A stretch of DNA of 64,000 nucleotides, taken from Streptomyces sp. GS7. GTDB taxonomy: Bacteria > Actinomycetota > Actinomycetes > Streptomycetales > Streptomycetaceae. Made by a program: the position numbers and the translations under genes. Of this stretch, positions 17,470 through 26,294 are shown one piece after another (positions within the stretch are counted from its first letter, which is position 1; each line of letters opens with the position of its first letter). The notes beneath the pieces were generated by a model. The model saw only the letters and a program-made list of their open reading frames with translations, ran no database searches and was not told the DNA's origin. The stretch covers positions 2,659,501-2,723,500 of the forward strand of contig NZ_CP047146.1 in NCBI RefSeq assembly GCF_009834125.1. Reading direction: 5' to 3'.

Positions 17470-18522
17470 TCAGCCTTCCTTGAGGGTGGTCAGTCCGCGG
17501 TCGATGAACACGGGCACCAGCTCGCCGATCCGGTCGAACCCCGCGCCGACCGTCTGGCCGAGCGTGAAGCGGTAGTGGATGCCTTCGAGGATCACGGCGA
17601 GTTTGAACCAGGCGAAGGCGGTGTACCAGGCGATGCCGGAGGTGTCCCGGCCGGAGCGCGCCGCATAGCGCGCGATCAGCTCGTCCGGACCGGGGTGCCC
17701 CGGGGCGCCGCTGCTGGTGCTGACCGGCGACTTCGGCAGGCCGAGGTCCGTGCAGTACATCACCAGCAGCCCGAGGTCGGTCAGCGGATCGCCGAGCGTG
17801 GACATCTCCCAGTCCAGTACGGCCGTGATGGTGTCGTCGGCGCCGACCAGCACGTTGTCGAGGCGGTAGTCGCCGTGGACGACGGTGGGCGCGGGCGAGG
17901 TCGGCAGCGCCCGGCCCAGCGCCTCGTGCAGCTCGTCGACGCCCGGCAGCGCGCGGTTCTTGGACGCGGCCAACTGCTTGCCCCAGCGGCGGAGTTGGCG
18001 CTCCAGGAAGCCGTCCGGGCGGCCGAAGTCGGCGAGACCGGCCGCCGCCGGATCCACCGCGTGCAGCGCCACCAGCGTGTCGACGAGGGAGAGCACCACC
18101 GCGCGGGTGCGCTCCGGACCGAGCGGCGCCAGCTGGTCCGCGGTCCGGTACGGGGTGCCCTCGACCAGCTCCATCACATAGAACGGTGCGCCGACGACCG
18201 TCTCGTCCTCGCACAGCAGCAGCGTCTCCGGCACCGGCACCGCGGTGCCGTGCAGCGCGCTGATCACCCGGTGCTCGCGCCGCATGTCGTGCGCGGTGGC
18301 CAGCACATGGCCGAGCGGCGGCCGGCGGACGACCCAGGAGGCGGCGCCGTCGGTGACGCGATAGGTGAGGTTGGACCGGCCGCCCTCGATCAGCTGCGCG
18401 CTCAGCGGCCCGCCGGCCAGGCCCGGACGTTCCCGGTCCAGGTGTTTGCGCAGGCGGTCCAGGTCGAGGCCGGGGGGTGCCTCCCGGCCGGCGGCCGGCG
18501 GGGGAGGGGTGCCGTTGCTCAT
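17470..18522 (-). CDS. APH/APT-like phosphotransferase of the ACAD10/11 type
   Basis: The 350-residue kinase-fold protein has VVHGDYRLDNVLVG (catalytic-loop Asp and Asn) and VLDWEMSTLGDPLTDLG (metal-binding Asp). FYVMELVEGTPY marks the hinge and VVRRPPLGHVLATAHDMRRE the nucleotide-binding lobe. This is the acyl-CoA-dehydrogenase-linked phosphotransferase group, not an antibiotic kinase. In ACAD10/11-type systems a 4-hydroxyacyl-CoA is phosphorylated and then eliminated, and a similar two-step role with the downstream dehydrogenase is inferred. The start was moved to the ATG behind GGAGGAGCACG. A near-perfect operator palindrome lies 58 bases upstream. Confidence 0.93.
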   Translation of the reverse strand: MSNGTPPPPAAGREAPPGLDLDRLRKHLDRERPGLAGGPLSAQLIEGGRSNLTYRVTDGAASWVVRRPPLGHVLATAHDMRREHRVISALHGTAVPVPETLLLCEDETVVGAPFYVMELVEGTPYRTADQLAPLGPERTRAVVLSLVDTLVALHAVDPAAAGLADFGRPDGFLERQLRRWGKQLAASKNRALPGVDELHEALGRALPTSPAPTVVHGDYRLDNVLVGADDTITAVLDWEMSTLGDPLTDLGLLVMYCTDLGLPKSPVSTSSGAPGHPGPDELIARYAARSGRDTSGIAWYTAFAWFKLAVILEGIHYRFTLGQTVGAGFDRIGELVPVFIDRGLTTLKEG

Positions 18523-18580
18523 CGTGCTCCTCCGTGGGGAGTGGGACGGTCCATGGCTACCAGTGGTCGCCCGCACGATC

Positions 18581-18598
18581 ATGCCGACTAGTCGGTAT
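18581..18598. promoter_or_regulatory. Near-perfect 18-bp operator palindrome of the APT-ACAD operon
   Basis: ATGCCGACTAGTCGGTAT has a perfect 12-bp core CCGACTAGTCGG and one mismatch across 18 bp. It lies in the promoter region of the APT gene. Its right half read in reverse, ATACCGACT, is identical to the half-site at 12896, so one TetR protein probably binds both. Confidence 0.6.
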
Positions 18599-18708
18599 GG
18601 AGTCCAGTGCCCGCCCGTGGGGCGTCCGTCACCCGCCGCGTTCGCGCCACGTCCCGCCGGGCCGGACGCCGGGTCGCCGCCGGCCGCCCGCCGCCCCGGA
18701 CCGGCCGC

Positions 18709-19686
18709 TCACGCGTGGCAGGCCGGTGGCACCCCGCCGTTCATCGCCGCCATCTCCCCGAACCCGGTCACCGGGTCCAGCGGCGCTCCCGGCGCGGCGC
18801 CCGCCAGCTCCGCGTACGCCCGGTGCAGGTTCGCCACCAGCCGCTCGCTCTCGGCCAGCCCCGCGAACGCGCCCAGGTCCGCCTCCCGCGCCACCTCCAG
18901 CGGCGTACGCCCGGCCGCCCGCCCCGCGCGGGCCAGCTCGCCGACGAACCGCAGATAGCGCTCGATGCCGTCGTAGACCTCCGGCCCGGTCACCGGGCCG
19001 TGCCCGGGGACGACGGTGGTCGCGTCCAGCGACCGCAGCACCTCGATCGCCCGCAGCGACCCGGTCAGCGAGCCCATGAAGACGAACGGCGTGCCCCCGT
19101 GGAAGACCAGGTCGCCGGCGAACACGATGCGCTGCCGCGGCAGCCACACGATCGTGTCGCCGGTCGTGTGCGCCACCCCCGGATGGATCAGCCGCACCTC
19201 GAACTCCCCGACGTGCAGGGTCAGTTCGTCGGTATACGTGATCTCCGGCGGGGTGATCCGGATGTCGCCGTACGCCACCTGCGGCCAGACCGCGTGCAGC
19301 TGGTGCCCGGCGGCCAGCACCTCACGGCGGCACGCCGCGTGCCCGATGACCGCCGCCTCGGGCGCGAACACGCCGTTGCCGTAGGTGTGGTCGCCGTGGT
19401 GGTGGGTGTTGACGACCGTACGGGGCGCGGGGGCGCCGCTCTCCGCGATCCGGCGGCGCAGCAGCCGCGCCCGGCGCTCGGTGGCGGCGGTGTCCACGAC
19501 CAGCGTGGCGCCGCCGTCGGTGACGAAGCCGGCGTTGTTCAGGCACCAGCCGCCGTCCGGCTGGACGAACGCGTGGACTCCGGGGGCGAGTTCGGTGAGG
19601 TAGGGCTCGGGGACCTGCCCGGTGCCGCTCCGCTCGCCGGTCCCGCGGTCGCTCCCGCCCGGCGCCTGGCGCTGCTGCTCGGTCAT
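18709..19686 (-). CDS. MBL-fold metallo-hydrolase
   Basis: The 325-residue metallo-beta-lactamase fold protein has the zinc motif VVNTHHHGDHTYGNGVF, a second metal His in GVAHTTGDTIVW, FAGDLVF with the bridging Asp, and VVPGHGPVTG near residue 230. The SoxH-like group it resembles includes hydrolases of unknown substrate. The start is an ATG with GGGAGCGGAAC upstream; a longer form exists but begins in low-complexity sequence. It ends upstream of the APT operon promoter and reads in the same direction. Confidence 0.9.
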   Translation of the reverse strand: MTEQQRQAPGGSDRGTGERSGTGQVPEPYLTELAPGVHAFVQPDGGWCLNNAGFVTDGGATLVVDTAATERRARLLRRRIAESGAPAPRTVVNTHHHGDHTYGNGVFAPEAAVIGHAACRREVLAAGHQLHAVWPQVAYGDIRITPPEITYTDELTLHVGEFEVRLIHPGVAHTTGDTIVWLPRQRIVFAGDLVFHGGTPFVFMGSLTGSLRAIEVLRSLDATTVVPGHGPVTGPEVYDGIERYLRFVGELARAGRAAGRTPLEVAREADLGAFAGLAESERLVANLHRAYAELAGAAPGAPLDPVTGFGEMAAMNGGVPPACHA

Positions 19687-19788
19687 GTTCCGCTCCCGGA
19701 AAGGTGGTTGCCCCGGCCCGGCGCGGGCGGCGGGGCGAGGGCGTCCCGCGTCCACGCGGCCGGGCTCACCGTACCGCCGGGCGCGCCC

Positions 19789-19908
19789 TCAGCGGGTCCG
19801 CACCAGCAGCGCCGCGCCGCACACCGACATCCCGAGCGTGCAGCCGACCAGCAGCAGCGCGAGCCGGGGCGGCAGCGGTGCCGGGCGGCCGGTGGCCGTC
19901 GGAAAGGA
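19789..19908 (-). pseudogene. Possible remnant of a small membrane protein (no start codon)
   Basis: Between two stops the minus strand encodes PLPPRLALLLVGCTLGMSVC and then GAALLVRTR, one clear transmembrane helix with a basic end. This resembles small hydrophobic proteins of streptomycetes. No ATG, GTG or TTG precedes the helix in frame, so it is either a decayed gene or chance. Confidence 0.25.
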
Positions 19909-19940
19909 TCATGGCCGAAACACCAGCGCCTGTCCGGTGG

Positions 19941-20000
19941 GTCAGGGCCGGACACCACGCCCGGGGGCTGTCCGGCCCTGACCCGCCGGACAGCCCCCGG
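19941..20000. terminator. Terminator region with two mutually exclusive hairpins
   Basis: CCGGGGGCTGTCCGG (19961-19975) pairs perfectly with 19986-20000 across ten bases. A second perfect pairing, GTCAGGGCCGGACA (19941-19954) with 19970-19983, uses an overlapping segment. It follows the Nudix gene stop on the minus strand. The first hairpin alone would be a good terminator, and the second could compete with it. Confidence 0.65.
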
Positions 20001-20012
20001 TCGCCGGTCCGC

Positions 20013-20546
20013 TCAGAGCTCCCCGGCCGCCCGACGGGCGGTCAGCTCACGGTAGGCGGCCAGCCCGTCCGGCGTCCACGGCCACTCGTCCAGCCGCCGG
20101 CGCAGCTCCTCCTCCGGCAGGAACGCGTACCAGTCGATCTCCGCCTCCTGGGGCGCGACCGGAAGGGTGCAGCGCACCTGGTACACCGCCGACCACCAGG
20201 TGTGCTCCGGCGTCTCGTACAGGAAGCGGAACAGCGGCTCGGGGCGCGCCAGGCCCCGGACGCCCAGTTCCTCCTCGGCTTCCCGGAGCGCCGCCTCGTC
20301 GTACGACTCACCGGCGCCGACCACGCCGCCGACGAACATGTCGTAGTGCGACGGGAACACCAGCTTCGCGGGCGTCCGCCGGTGCACGAAGATCCGGTCC
20401 TCGGCGTCCCGGACGAGGATGAACGCGCACCGGGTGCGCAGCCGGCGGGCGTAGCTCTCGGCGCGCGGGGCCTGCCCGACGACCCGGTCGTGCTCGTCGA
20501 CGACATCGAGGATCTCGTCCGCGTTGAGCGGTTGCTGATCTGTCAT
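20013..20546 (-). CDS. Nudix hydrolase (IDI-like subgroup)
   Basis: The 177-residue protein has a complete Nudix box, GAGESYDEAALREAEEELGV, preceded by FVHRRTPAKLVFPSHYDMFV. This is the arrangement of the isopentenyl-diphosphate-isomerase-like Nudix group. It is not a convincing IDI: the active-site Cys of TNTCCSHP is absent, so hydrolysis of an unknown nucleoside diphosphate derivative is more likely. The ATG (MTDQQ) was chosen; a TTG four codons earlier has a better-spaced GGTGG. It lies 54 bases downstream of the decayed SDR. Confidence 0.88.
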   Translation of the reverse strand: MTDQQPLNADEILDVVDEHDRVVGQAPRAESYARRLRTRCAFILVRDAEDRIFVHRRTPAKLVFPSHYDMFVGGVVGAGESYDEAALREAEEELGVRGLARPEPLFRFLYETPEHTWWSAVYQVRCTLPVAPQEAEIDWYAFLPEEELRRRLDEWPWTPDGLAAYRELTARRAAGEL

Positions 20547-20600
20547 GGCGCCATGCAACCACCAGGTGCGGCCACCTCACCCGCCGGGACGCCGCCCCGG

Positions 20601-21523
<923 letters not shown>

Positions 21524-21533
21524 GCGGCCATTC

Positions 21534-21548
21534 TAATGTCGAACATTA
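21534..21548. promoter_or_regulatory. Perfect palindromic operator of the TetR gene
   Basis: TAATGT-CGA-ACATTA is a perfect inverted repeat. It overlaps the TAGAAT -10 of the TetR gene, which is the expected arrangement for autorepression. Its AT-richness stands out from the surroundings. Confidence 0.65.
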
Positions 21549-21595
21549 ACAAAGGTGAGGTGTGACCGGGACGAGGTGAGGGGCCGGCGCGCACC

Positions 21596-22492
21596 TCAGC
21601 GGGGCTGGAGCTCCCGTGCGCGCGCGGCCTTCCCGGCCCCCGGCGGCATCGCCGGATGGCTCCCGATCAGCACGATCCCCGCCACCACCGCCGCGATCCC
21701 GGCCGCCTCCCAGGCCAGCGCGCCGGTCGTCACCCGCAGCTGGTCGCCGAGGAACCCCACCCCGCAGGCGATCCCGGCCAGCGGCTGGGCAGCCGTCAGC
21801 GCGGGCAGCGACATCCGCAGCGGCGCGGACTCGAACGCGCTCTGCACCATCACCAGCGCCAGCACCCCCAGCACCACGATCGCGTACGGCTGCCAGCTCG
21901 TCAGCAGCGCGCCCCAGCCGCCGGAGCCGAACCGCTGGCCGCTGATCCGGGTCAGGGCGTCCTGCAACCCGTAGAGCAGCCCGGCGGCGACCCCCAGCAG
22001 CGCGGCCTCCAGGCTCACATGCACCCGCTCCCGTTTGGCGACGGCCGCCAGCAGCAGCGCGGTGCCCAGCACCACACCCATGATCAGCCACTGCGCCAGC
22101 TGCCCGACCTCGCTGTTCCGGCTGCCGTGCGGGCGCCCGGCCACGATGAACGCGGTCACCCCGCCGCCCAGCAGCCACAGCCCGGCCCATCCGCTGCGGC
22201 CCAGCCGCTGCCGGGAGATCCGCCGGGCCAGCGCCATCGCGAACAGCAGATTCGTCGCCATCAGCGGCTCGACGAGGGTGATGTCCCCCATGCCCAGCGC
22301 CACCGCGCCCAGCGCCATCCCCGCCACCATCAGCGCGATCCCGGCGACCCAGCGCGGCATCCGCACCAGGTCGAGCAGCAGCCGCAGGGAGAGGTAGTCC
22401 TGCGGTGGGGCGTGCTGTGCCGCGATCTGCTGGAAGACAAATCCGGTGCCCAGACAGCAGGCCGCGCCAAGGGCGAGCAGAATCACCGTCAC
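21596..22492 (-). CDS. DMT-superfamily membrane permease (EamA-like)
   Basis: The protein has 298 residues with about nine or ten hydrophobic segments. It starts VTVILLALGAACCLGTGFVF and contains GMGDITLVEPLMATNLLFAM and ALTAAQPLAGIACGVGFLGD, the two-fold repeat pattern of drug/metabolite transporters. The GTG start was chosen because CGAGGTG lies eight bases before it; the upstream extension is polar. The substrate and direction are unknown. It is divergent from the molybdenum oxidoreductase gene with about 200 bases between the starts. Confidence 0.85.
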   Translation of the reverse strand: MTVILLALGAACCLGTGFVFQQIAAQHAPPQDYLSLRLLLDLVRMPRWVAGIALMVAGMALGAVALGMGDITLVEPLMATNLLFAMALARRISRQRLGRSGWAGLWLLGGGVTAFIVAGRPHGSRNSEVGQLAQWLIMGVVLGTALLLAAVAKRERVHVSLEAALLGVAAGLLYGLQDALTRISGQRFGSGGWGALLTSWQPYAIVVLGVLALVMVQSAFESAPLRMSLPALTAAQPLAGIACGVGFLGDQLRVTTGALAWEAAGIAAVVAGIVLIGSHPAMPPGAGKAARARELQPR

Positions 22493-22699
22493 GTCGCACA
22501 CCTCGTATCGCGCGGGGTGGGGGATGCGCCCGAGGATAGCCACCCGGGAACGGCCTCCGGGTGGCCCTCGTCACCCACCATTCTCGCGCGCACCCGTCTG
22601 TACCACCCGGTGACCGGCCGTTGCGGGCAACGATGACGAAAGTCTGACGCCGGGGCCCGACGGCTGGTCCCCACGCCCGCCGGATGCTCGAATCGAGCC

Positions 22700-23488
22700 G
22701 TGACACAGGACCCGCACCCGCAGCCCGAGCCGCAGCCGGCCCGCGAATCGGACGGCGACGCAGATCAGCGGCAGGGCGCGGACGGCCGCGGCAGCCCCGT
22801 CGGCCGCCGCGTCGTACTGGGCATGCTCGCGGCCGGCGCCGCCGGTATCGCCGCCGCACCGCTCCTCCAGCGCGCCTACGACAGCACCGTCGGCGCCGCC
22901 GCCCAGAAGGACCCCACCGGGCTGTCCGGCCTGCTGCCCGCCGGCGGTGGTTTCCGCTACTACTCGGTCACCGGCTCGGTCCCGCGCAAGGACGAGCGCA
23001 CCTACCGCCTCACCGTCGACGGCCTGGTGAGCCGCCCCGCCACCTACCGCCTCGCCGACCTGCGCCGCCTGCCGCAGACCCGGCTCGTGCACGACGTCCA
23101 GTGCGTCACCGGCTGGCGGGTGCCTGGCACCCCCTTCGAGGGCGTACGCCTCGGCGCGCTGCTGGCCGCCGCCGGCGTCCACCCGCAGGCCGAGGCCGTC
23201 CGCTTCACCTGCTTCGACGGCTCCTACACCGAGTCGCTCACCCTCGCCCAGGCCCGCCGCGACGACGTCCTGGTGGCCCTGCGGATGCAGGACAAGCCCC
23301 TCGGCTACGACCACGGCGGCCCGGTCCGCCTCTATGTCGCCCCCATGTACTTCTACAAGTCGGCGAAATGGCTGTCGAAGATCACCGTCACCGACCGGGT
23401 GGAGCCGGGTTTCTGGGAGGAGCGCGGCTATGACGTCGACGCCTGGGTCGGCCGCTCGAACGGACGCGACGATGCCCCGACGACCTGA
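22700..23488 (+). CDS. Membrane-anchored molybdopterin oxidoreductase (MsrP/YedY-like)
   Basis: The 262-residue protein has a polar N-terminus, then GRRVVLGMLAAGAAGIAAAP (about residues 35-54), a twin-arginine-like signal or anchor. A sulfite-oxidase fold domain follows, with the molybdenum-ligating Cys135 in HDVQCVTGWRVPG and YDHGGPVRLYVAPMYFYKSA. The family includes protein-methionine-sulfoxide reductases and plant-type sulfite oxidases. The next gene is a heme-binding membrane partner overlapping by 17 bases, as in YedYZ-type pairs. Action is outside the membrane; the substrate is inferred only. Confidence 0.9.
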   Translation: MTQDPHPQPEPQPARESDGDADQRQGADGRGSPVGRRVVLGMLAAGAAGIAAAPLLQRAYDSTVGAAAQKDPTGLSGLLPAGGGFRYYSVTGSVPRKDERTYRLTVDGLVSRPATYRLADLRRLPQTRLVHDVQCVTGWRVPGTPFEGVRLGALLAAAGVHPQAEAVRFTCFDGSYTESLTLAQARRDDVLVALRMQDKPLGYDHGGPVRLYVAPMYFYKSAKWLSKITVTDRVEPGFWEERGYDVDAWVGRSNGRDDAPTT

Positions 23489-24125
23489 CGGCGGCGCGGC
23501 CGGCGCTCCGTCCGGCCGGATCGCCCGCTTCACCCCCGCCGAACGCTGGGTGCACCGCACCACCGCCACCCTCATGTCCGTCTGCGTCCTGACTGCGGGC
23601 TGTCTCTACCTCCCCTTCCTCGCCGAACTCGTCGGCCGCCGCGCCCTCATGGTCACCGTCCACGAGTGGGCCGGCATCCTGCTGCCGGTCCCGCTGCTGC
23701 TCGGCCTGGCCTCCCGCGCGCTGCGCGCCGACCTCACCCGCCTCAACCGCTACGGCCCGCACGACCGCCGCTGGCTGCGCGCCGCGCTCCGCCGCCGCAA
23801 GGGCCGCCGCCCGGCCGGCAAGTTCAACGCCGGCCAGAAGCTCTACGCCGCCTGGATCGCGGGCGCCGTGCTCGTCATGCTCGCCACCGGCCTGCTGATG
23901 TGGTTCCCGCACCTCGCCCCGCTCCTCTGGCGCACCGGGGCCACCTTCGTCCACGACTGGCTCGCCCTCGCCGTGGTCGTGGCGATCTCCGGCCACGTCT
24001 GGAAGGCGTACGGCGATCCGGAGGCGCGGCGCGGGATGCGGACGGGGGCGGTCGACGCGGGCTGGGCGGAACGCGAACATCCGCTCTGGCGGGCGCCTGG
24101 CACCGGCGGTTCCCCCGCCGAGTAG
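23472..24125 (+). CDS. Cytochrome b/b561-type membrane subunit
   Basis: The 217-residue protein has four hydrophobic helices with heme-ligand histidines in the usual places: RFTPAERWVHRTTATLMSVC, VTVHEWAGILLPVPLLLG, NAGQKLYAAWIAGAVLVMLA and FVHDWLALAVVVAISGHVWK. This is the pattern of formate-dehydrogenase gamma/cytochrome b561 subunits that pass quinol electrons to a periplasmic-side enzyme. The ATG lies inside the end of the molybdenum gene, so the two are translated together and probably form one complex. Confidence 0.9.
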   Translation: MPRRPDGGAAGAPSGRIARFTPAERWVHRTTATLMSVCVLTAGCLYLPFLAELVGRRALMVTVHEWAGILLPVPLLLGLASRALRADLTRLNRYGPHDRRWLRAALRRRKGRRPAGKFNAGQKLYAAWIAGAVLVMLATGLLMWFPHLAPLLWRTGATFVHDWLALAVVVAISGHVWKAYGDPEARRGMRTGAVDAGWAEREHPLWRAPGTGGSPAE

Positions 24126-24136
24126 CTCCGAAGAAA

Positions 24137-24169
24137 TTGCAGAGAATTCTCTGCAAAGGAGTCTCTGCA
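24137..24169. promoter_or_regulatory. ArsR operator: perfect 20-bp palindrome plus a third half-site
   Basis: TTGCAGAGAATTCTCTGCAA is a perfect 20-bp palindrome in the 61-base gap before the ArsR gene. TCTCTGCA from its right arm recurs 14 bases later (24162-24169). The site is AT-rich against its surroundings. Autoregulation of the ArsR-efflux operon is the natural reading. Confidence 0.75.
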
Positions 24170-24186
24170 TCTCTACGCTGGCGTCC

Positions 24187-24900
24187 ATGACCGATGCCGA
24201 GACGCCCGACGCCGCACTGCCGCCCGCCGCGATATCCGGTGCCGAAACCCCCGCGGCCGAAACGCGCGGCGGCCCCGCCGCCGACGCCCGCGCACCGCAC
24301 GCGCCGCGCCCCACCCGCCGGATGGACGCCCGCAGTCTGCGCGCGCTGGCGCATCCGCTGCGGATGCGCATCCTGGAGCTGCTGCGGCTGGACGGCCCGG
24401 ACACCGCCACCGGCCTCTCCCGCCGGCTCGGCGAGAACACCGGGACGGTCAGCTGGCATCTGCGCCATCTGGCCGACCACGACTTCATCGAGGAGGAGGC
24501 CGGCCGTGGCACCCGCCGCGAGCGCTGGTGGCGGGCCGCCGCCGTCTCCCACCAGCTCAACACCACCGATTTCCGCGACGATCCGGACGCCCGCGGCCCG
24601 CTCTCCGTCTACGTCCACGAAATCGTCCAGCAGCACTTCCACCGGGTCGCCGGCTATCTCGCCGAGGACTGGGCCCCGGAGTGGCGGGACGCGGGCGAGA
24701 TCGCGCAGTGGTCCGACCTCCGCCTGACGCCGGATCAACTCGCCGCGTTGAACCGTGAGGTGGCGGACGTCGTGGAGCGGTACCGGGCCGCCTCCGGGCA
24801 GCCCGCCCCGGAGAACCGGCCGGTCGTCGTCCAGCTCCAGTCCTTCCCCCGAGAGGAGCGCACCCCCCGCGAGGAGCGCACCGATCGGCCCGACCGGTGA
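24187..24900 (+). CDS. ArsR-type winged-helix repressor
   Basis: The 237-residue protein has a disordered Ala/Pro N-terminus (about 45 residues), then a winged helix with RSLRALAHPLRMRILELLRL and GENTGTVSWHLRHLADHDFI, ending in the basic wing RGTRRERWWR. There is no cysteine metal site, so it probably senses a small molecule rather than a metal. The C-terminal half is helical. The gene directly precedes an exporter gene with a GTGA overlap, and a strong palindrome sits upstream, giving a simple repressor-exporter unit. Confidence 0.9.
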   Translation: MTDAETPDAALPPAAISGAETPAAETRGGPAADARAPHAPRPTRRMDARSLRALAHPLRMRILELLRLDGPDTATGLSRRLGENTGTVSWHLRHLADHDFIEEEAGRGTRRERWWRAAAVSHQLNTTDFRDDPDARGPLSVYVHEIVQQHFHRVAGYLAEDWAPEWRDAGEIAQWSDLRLTPDQLAALNREVADVVERYRAASGQPAPENRPVVVQLQSFPREERTPREERTDRPDR

Positions 24901-26189
24901 CCGGCCTGCTCCACCGCCACCGCGACTTCCGGCTGCTGTGGTGCGGCGAGACCGCCGGCAAGTTCGGGTCCGCGGTCACCCGGGTGACCATGCCGCTGAT
25001 CGCCGTCGCCACGCTGCGCGCCGACACCTTCGCGGTCGCCCTGCTCAGCGCCTGCGGCTGGCTGCCCTGGCTGCTGATCGGGCTCCCGGTCGGGGTGTGG
25101 GTGGACCGGCTGCCCCGCCGCCCCCTGATGCTGGGCGCCGCCGCGGTCCCGGCGGTGCTGTTCGCCGCCGTCCCGCTCATCGCCCGGTCCGGCGGCCTCG
25201 GCCTCGGCCTGCTGATCGCGGTGGCTCTGCTCACCGGCGCCGCGGCGGTGCTCTTCCAGACCGCGTACAGCGCCTATCTGCCCACCCTCCTCGACCCGGC
25301 CGACCAGCCGGAGGGCAACGCCAAGCTGCACGGCAGCGCATCGGCGGCGCAGCTCGCCGGACAGAGCGCGGGCGGCCTCCTCGTCCAACTCGCGGGCGCC
25401 GCCGGCGGGTTGCTCGCCCCCGCGGCCACCCATCTGCTCTCCCTGCTCTGCCTGCTCGGCATCCGGCACCGCGAACCGCGCCCGGACGCCGGGCAGCGCG
25501 CCCCGCGCTCGCTGGTCGCGGAGGTCTGCGAGGGGCTGCGGCTGGTGGCCGGCGACGTCTGGTTCCGTACGCTGACGCTCTTCGGCGCCGCCTCCAACCT
25601 CGCCCTGATGGGGTATCAGTCCATCCTGCCGGTCTTCCTGGTCCGCGAGGTGGGGCTGTCGCCGGGGACCGTCGGCATCCTGCTCGCCGTGGCCGGTACG
25701 GGCGGGGTTGCGGGTGCTTTCGCGGTCCGCCGGACCGCCGCCCGCATCGGCACCGCCCGCGCCACCCTGCTCTTCGAACTCGCCCTGCCCACCGTGGCGT
25801 TGCTGATCCCGCTCACCACCGGCGGACCCGGTGTGCTGCTGTACGTCGTGGGCGGGTTCGGGGTCAGTGCGGGAGTCGTGGCCGGCAACGTGCTCAAGGC
25901 GGGCTTCCAGCAGGGCTACTGCCCGCCCGCGCTGCTCGGCCGGCTGACCGCCGGCAGTGCGTTCCTCAGCTACGGGACGCTGCCGCTCGGCGCGCTGCTC
26001 GGCGGTGCGCTCGGTGCCGGGCTGGGCGTCCGCACGGCCCTGTGGATCACGACCGCCGGGGTCCCGCTGGCCGCCCTGATCCTGCTCGCCTCACCGGTCC
26101 GCACCGCCCGCGACCTGCCGACCCGCCGTACCGGGCCGGCGGACGGGCGCGGCGCGCCGGAGCCGCGCCGCGGCGCCGGACTCCGCTGA
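24897..26189 (+). CDS. MFS exporter (EntS/DHA3-like)
   Basis: The 430-residue protein with about 12 transmembrane helices begins HRHRDFRLLWCGETAGKFGS, the usual N-terminus of the DHA3 exporter group (EntS, macrolide exporters). GLPVGVWVDRLPRRPLML forms the loop 2-3 motif. It is translationally coupled to the ArsR repressor. An export function for a toxic compound or siderophore is inferred from family and context. The 20-base end of the gene (GCGCCGGACTCCGC region) is duplicated just after the stop. Confidence 0.9.
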   Translation: MTGLLHRHRDFRLLWCGETAGKFGSAVTRVTMPLIAVATLRADTFAVALLSACGWLPWLLIGLPVGVWVDRLPRRPLMLGAAAVPAVLFAAVPLIARSGGLGLGLLIAVALLTGAAAVLFQTAYSAYLPTLLDPADQPEGNAKLHGSASAAQLAGQSAGGLLVQLAGAAGGLLAPAATHLLSLLCLLGIRHREPRPDAGQRAPRSLVAEVCEGLRLVAGDVWFRTLTLFGAASNLALMGYQSILPVFLVREVGLSPGTVGILLAVAGTGGVAGAFAVRRTAARIGTARATLLFELALPTVALLIPLTTGGPGVLLYVVGGFGVSAGVVAGNVLKAGFQQGYCPPALLGRLTAGSAFLSYGTLPLGALLGGALGAGLGVRTALWITTAGVPLAALILLASPVRTARDLPTRRTGPADGRGAPEPRRGAGLR

Positions 26190-26210
26190 GCGGGCGCCGG
26201 ACTCCGCCGA

Positions 26211-26243
26211 GCGCGCCGGGGCCACCGCACCGCCCCGGCGCGC
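26211..26243. terminator. Bidirectional hairpin between exporter and sensor kinase genes
   Basis: GCGCGCCGGGGC (26211-26222) pairs perfectly with 26232-26243 across a nine-base loop, between two convergent genes. Confidence 0.75.
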
Positions 26244-26294
26244 CCCACCGCGTTCATCGAGTCCGCCGCGTCCATCGCGTCCACCGGGGTCACC

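Noticed and set aside
17470..18522. Aminoglycoside resistance kinase
   Set aside because: The kinase fold is shared, but coupling to an acyl-CoA dehydrogenase and the sequence pattern place it in the ACAD-associated group.
20013..20546. Annotating the Nudix gene as isopentenyl-diphosphate isomerase
   Set aside because: The Nudix box is present, but the catalytic TNTCCSHP-type Cys motif of IDI is missing.
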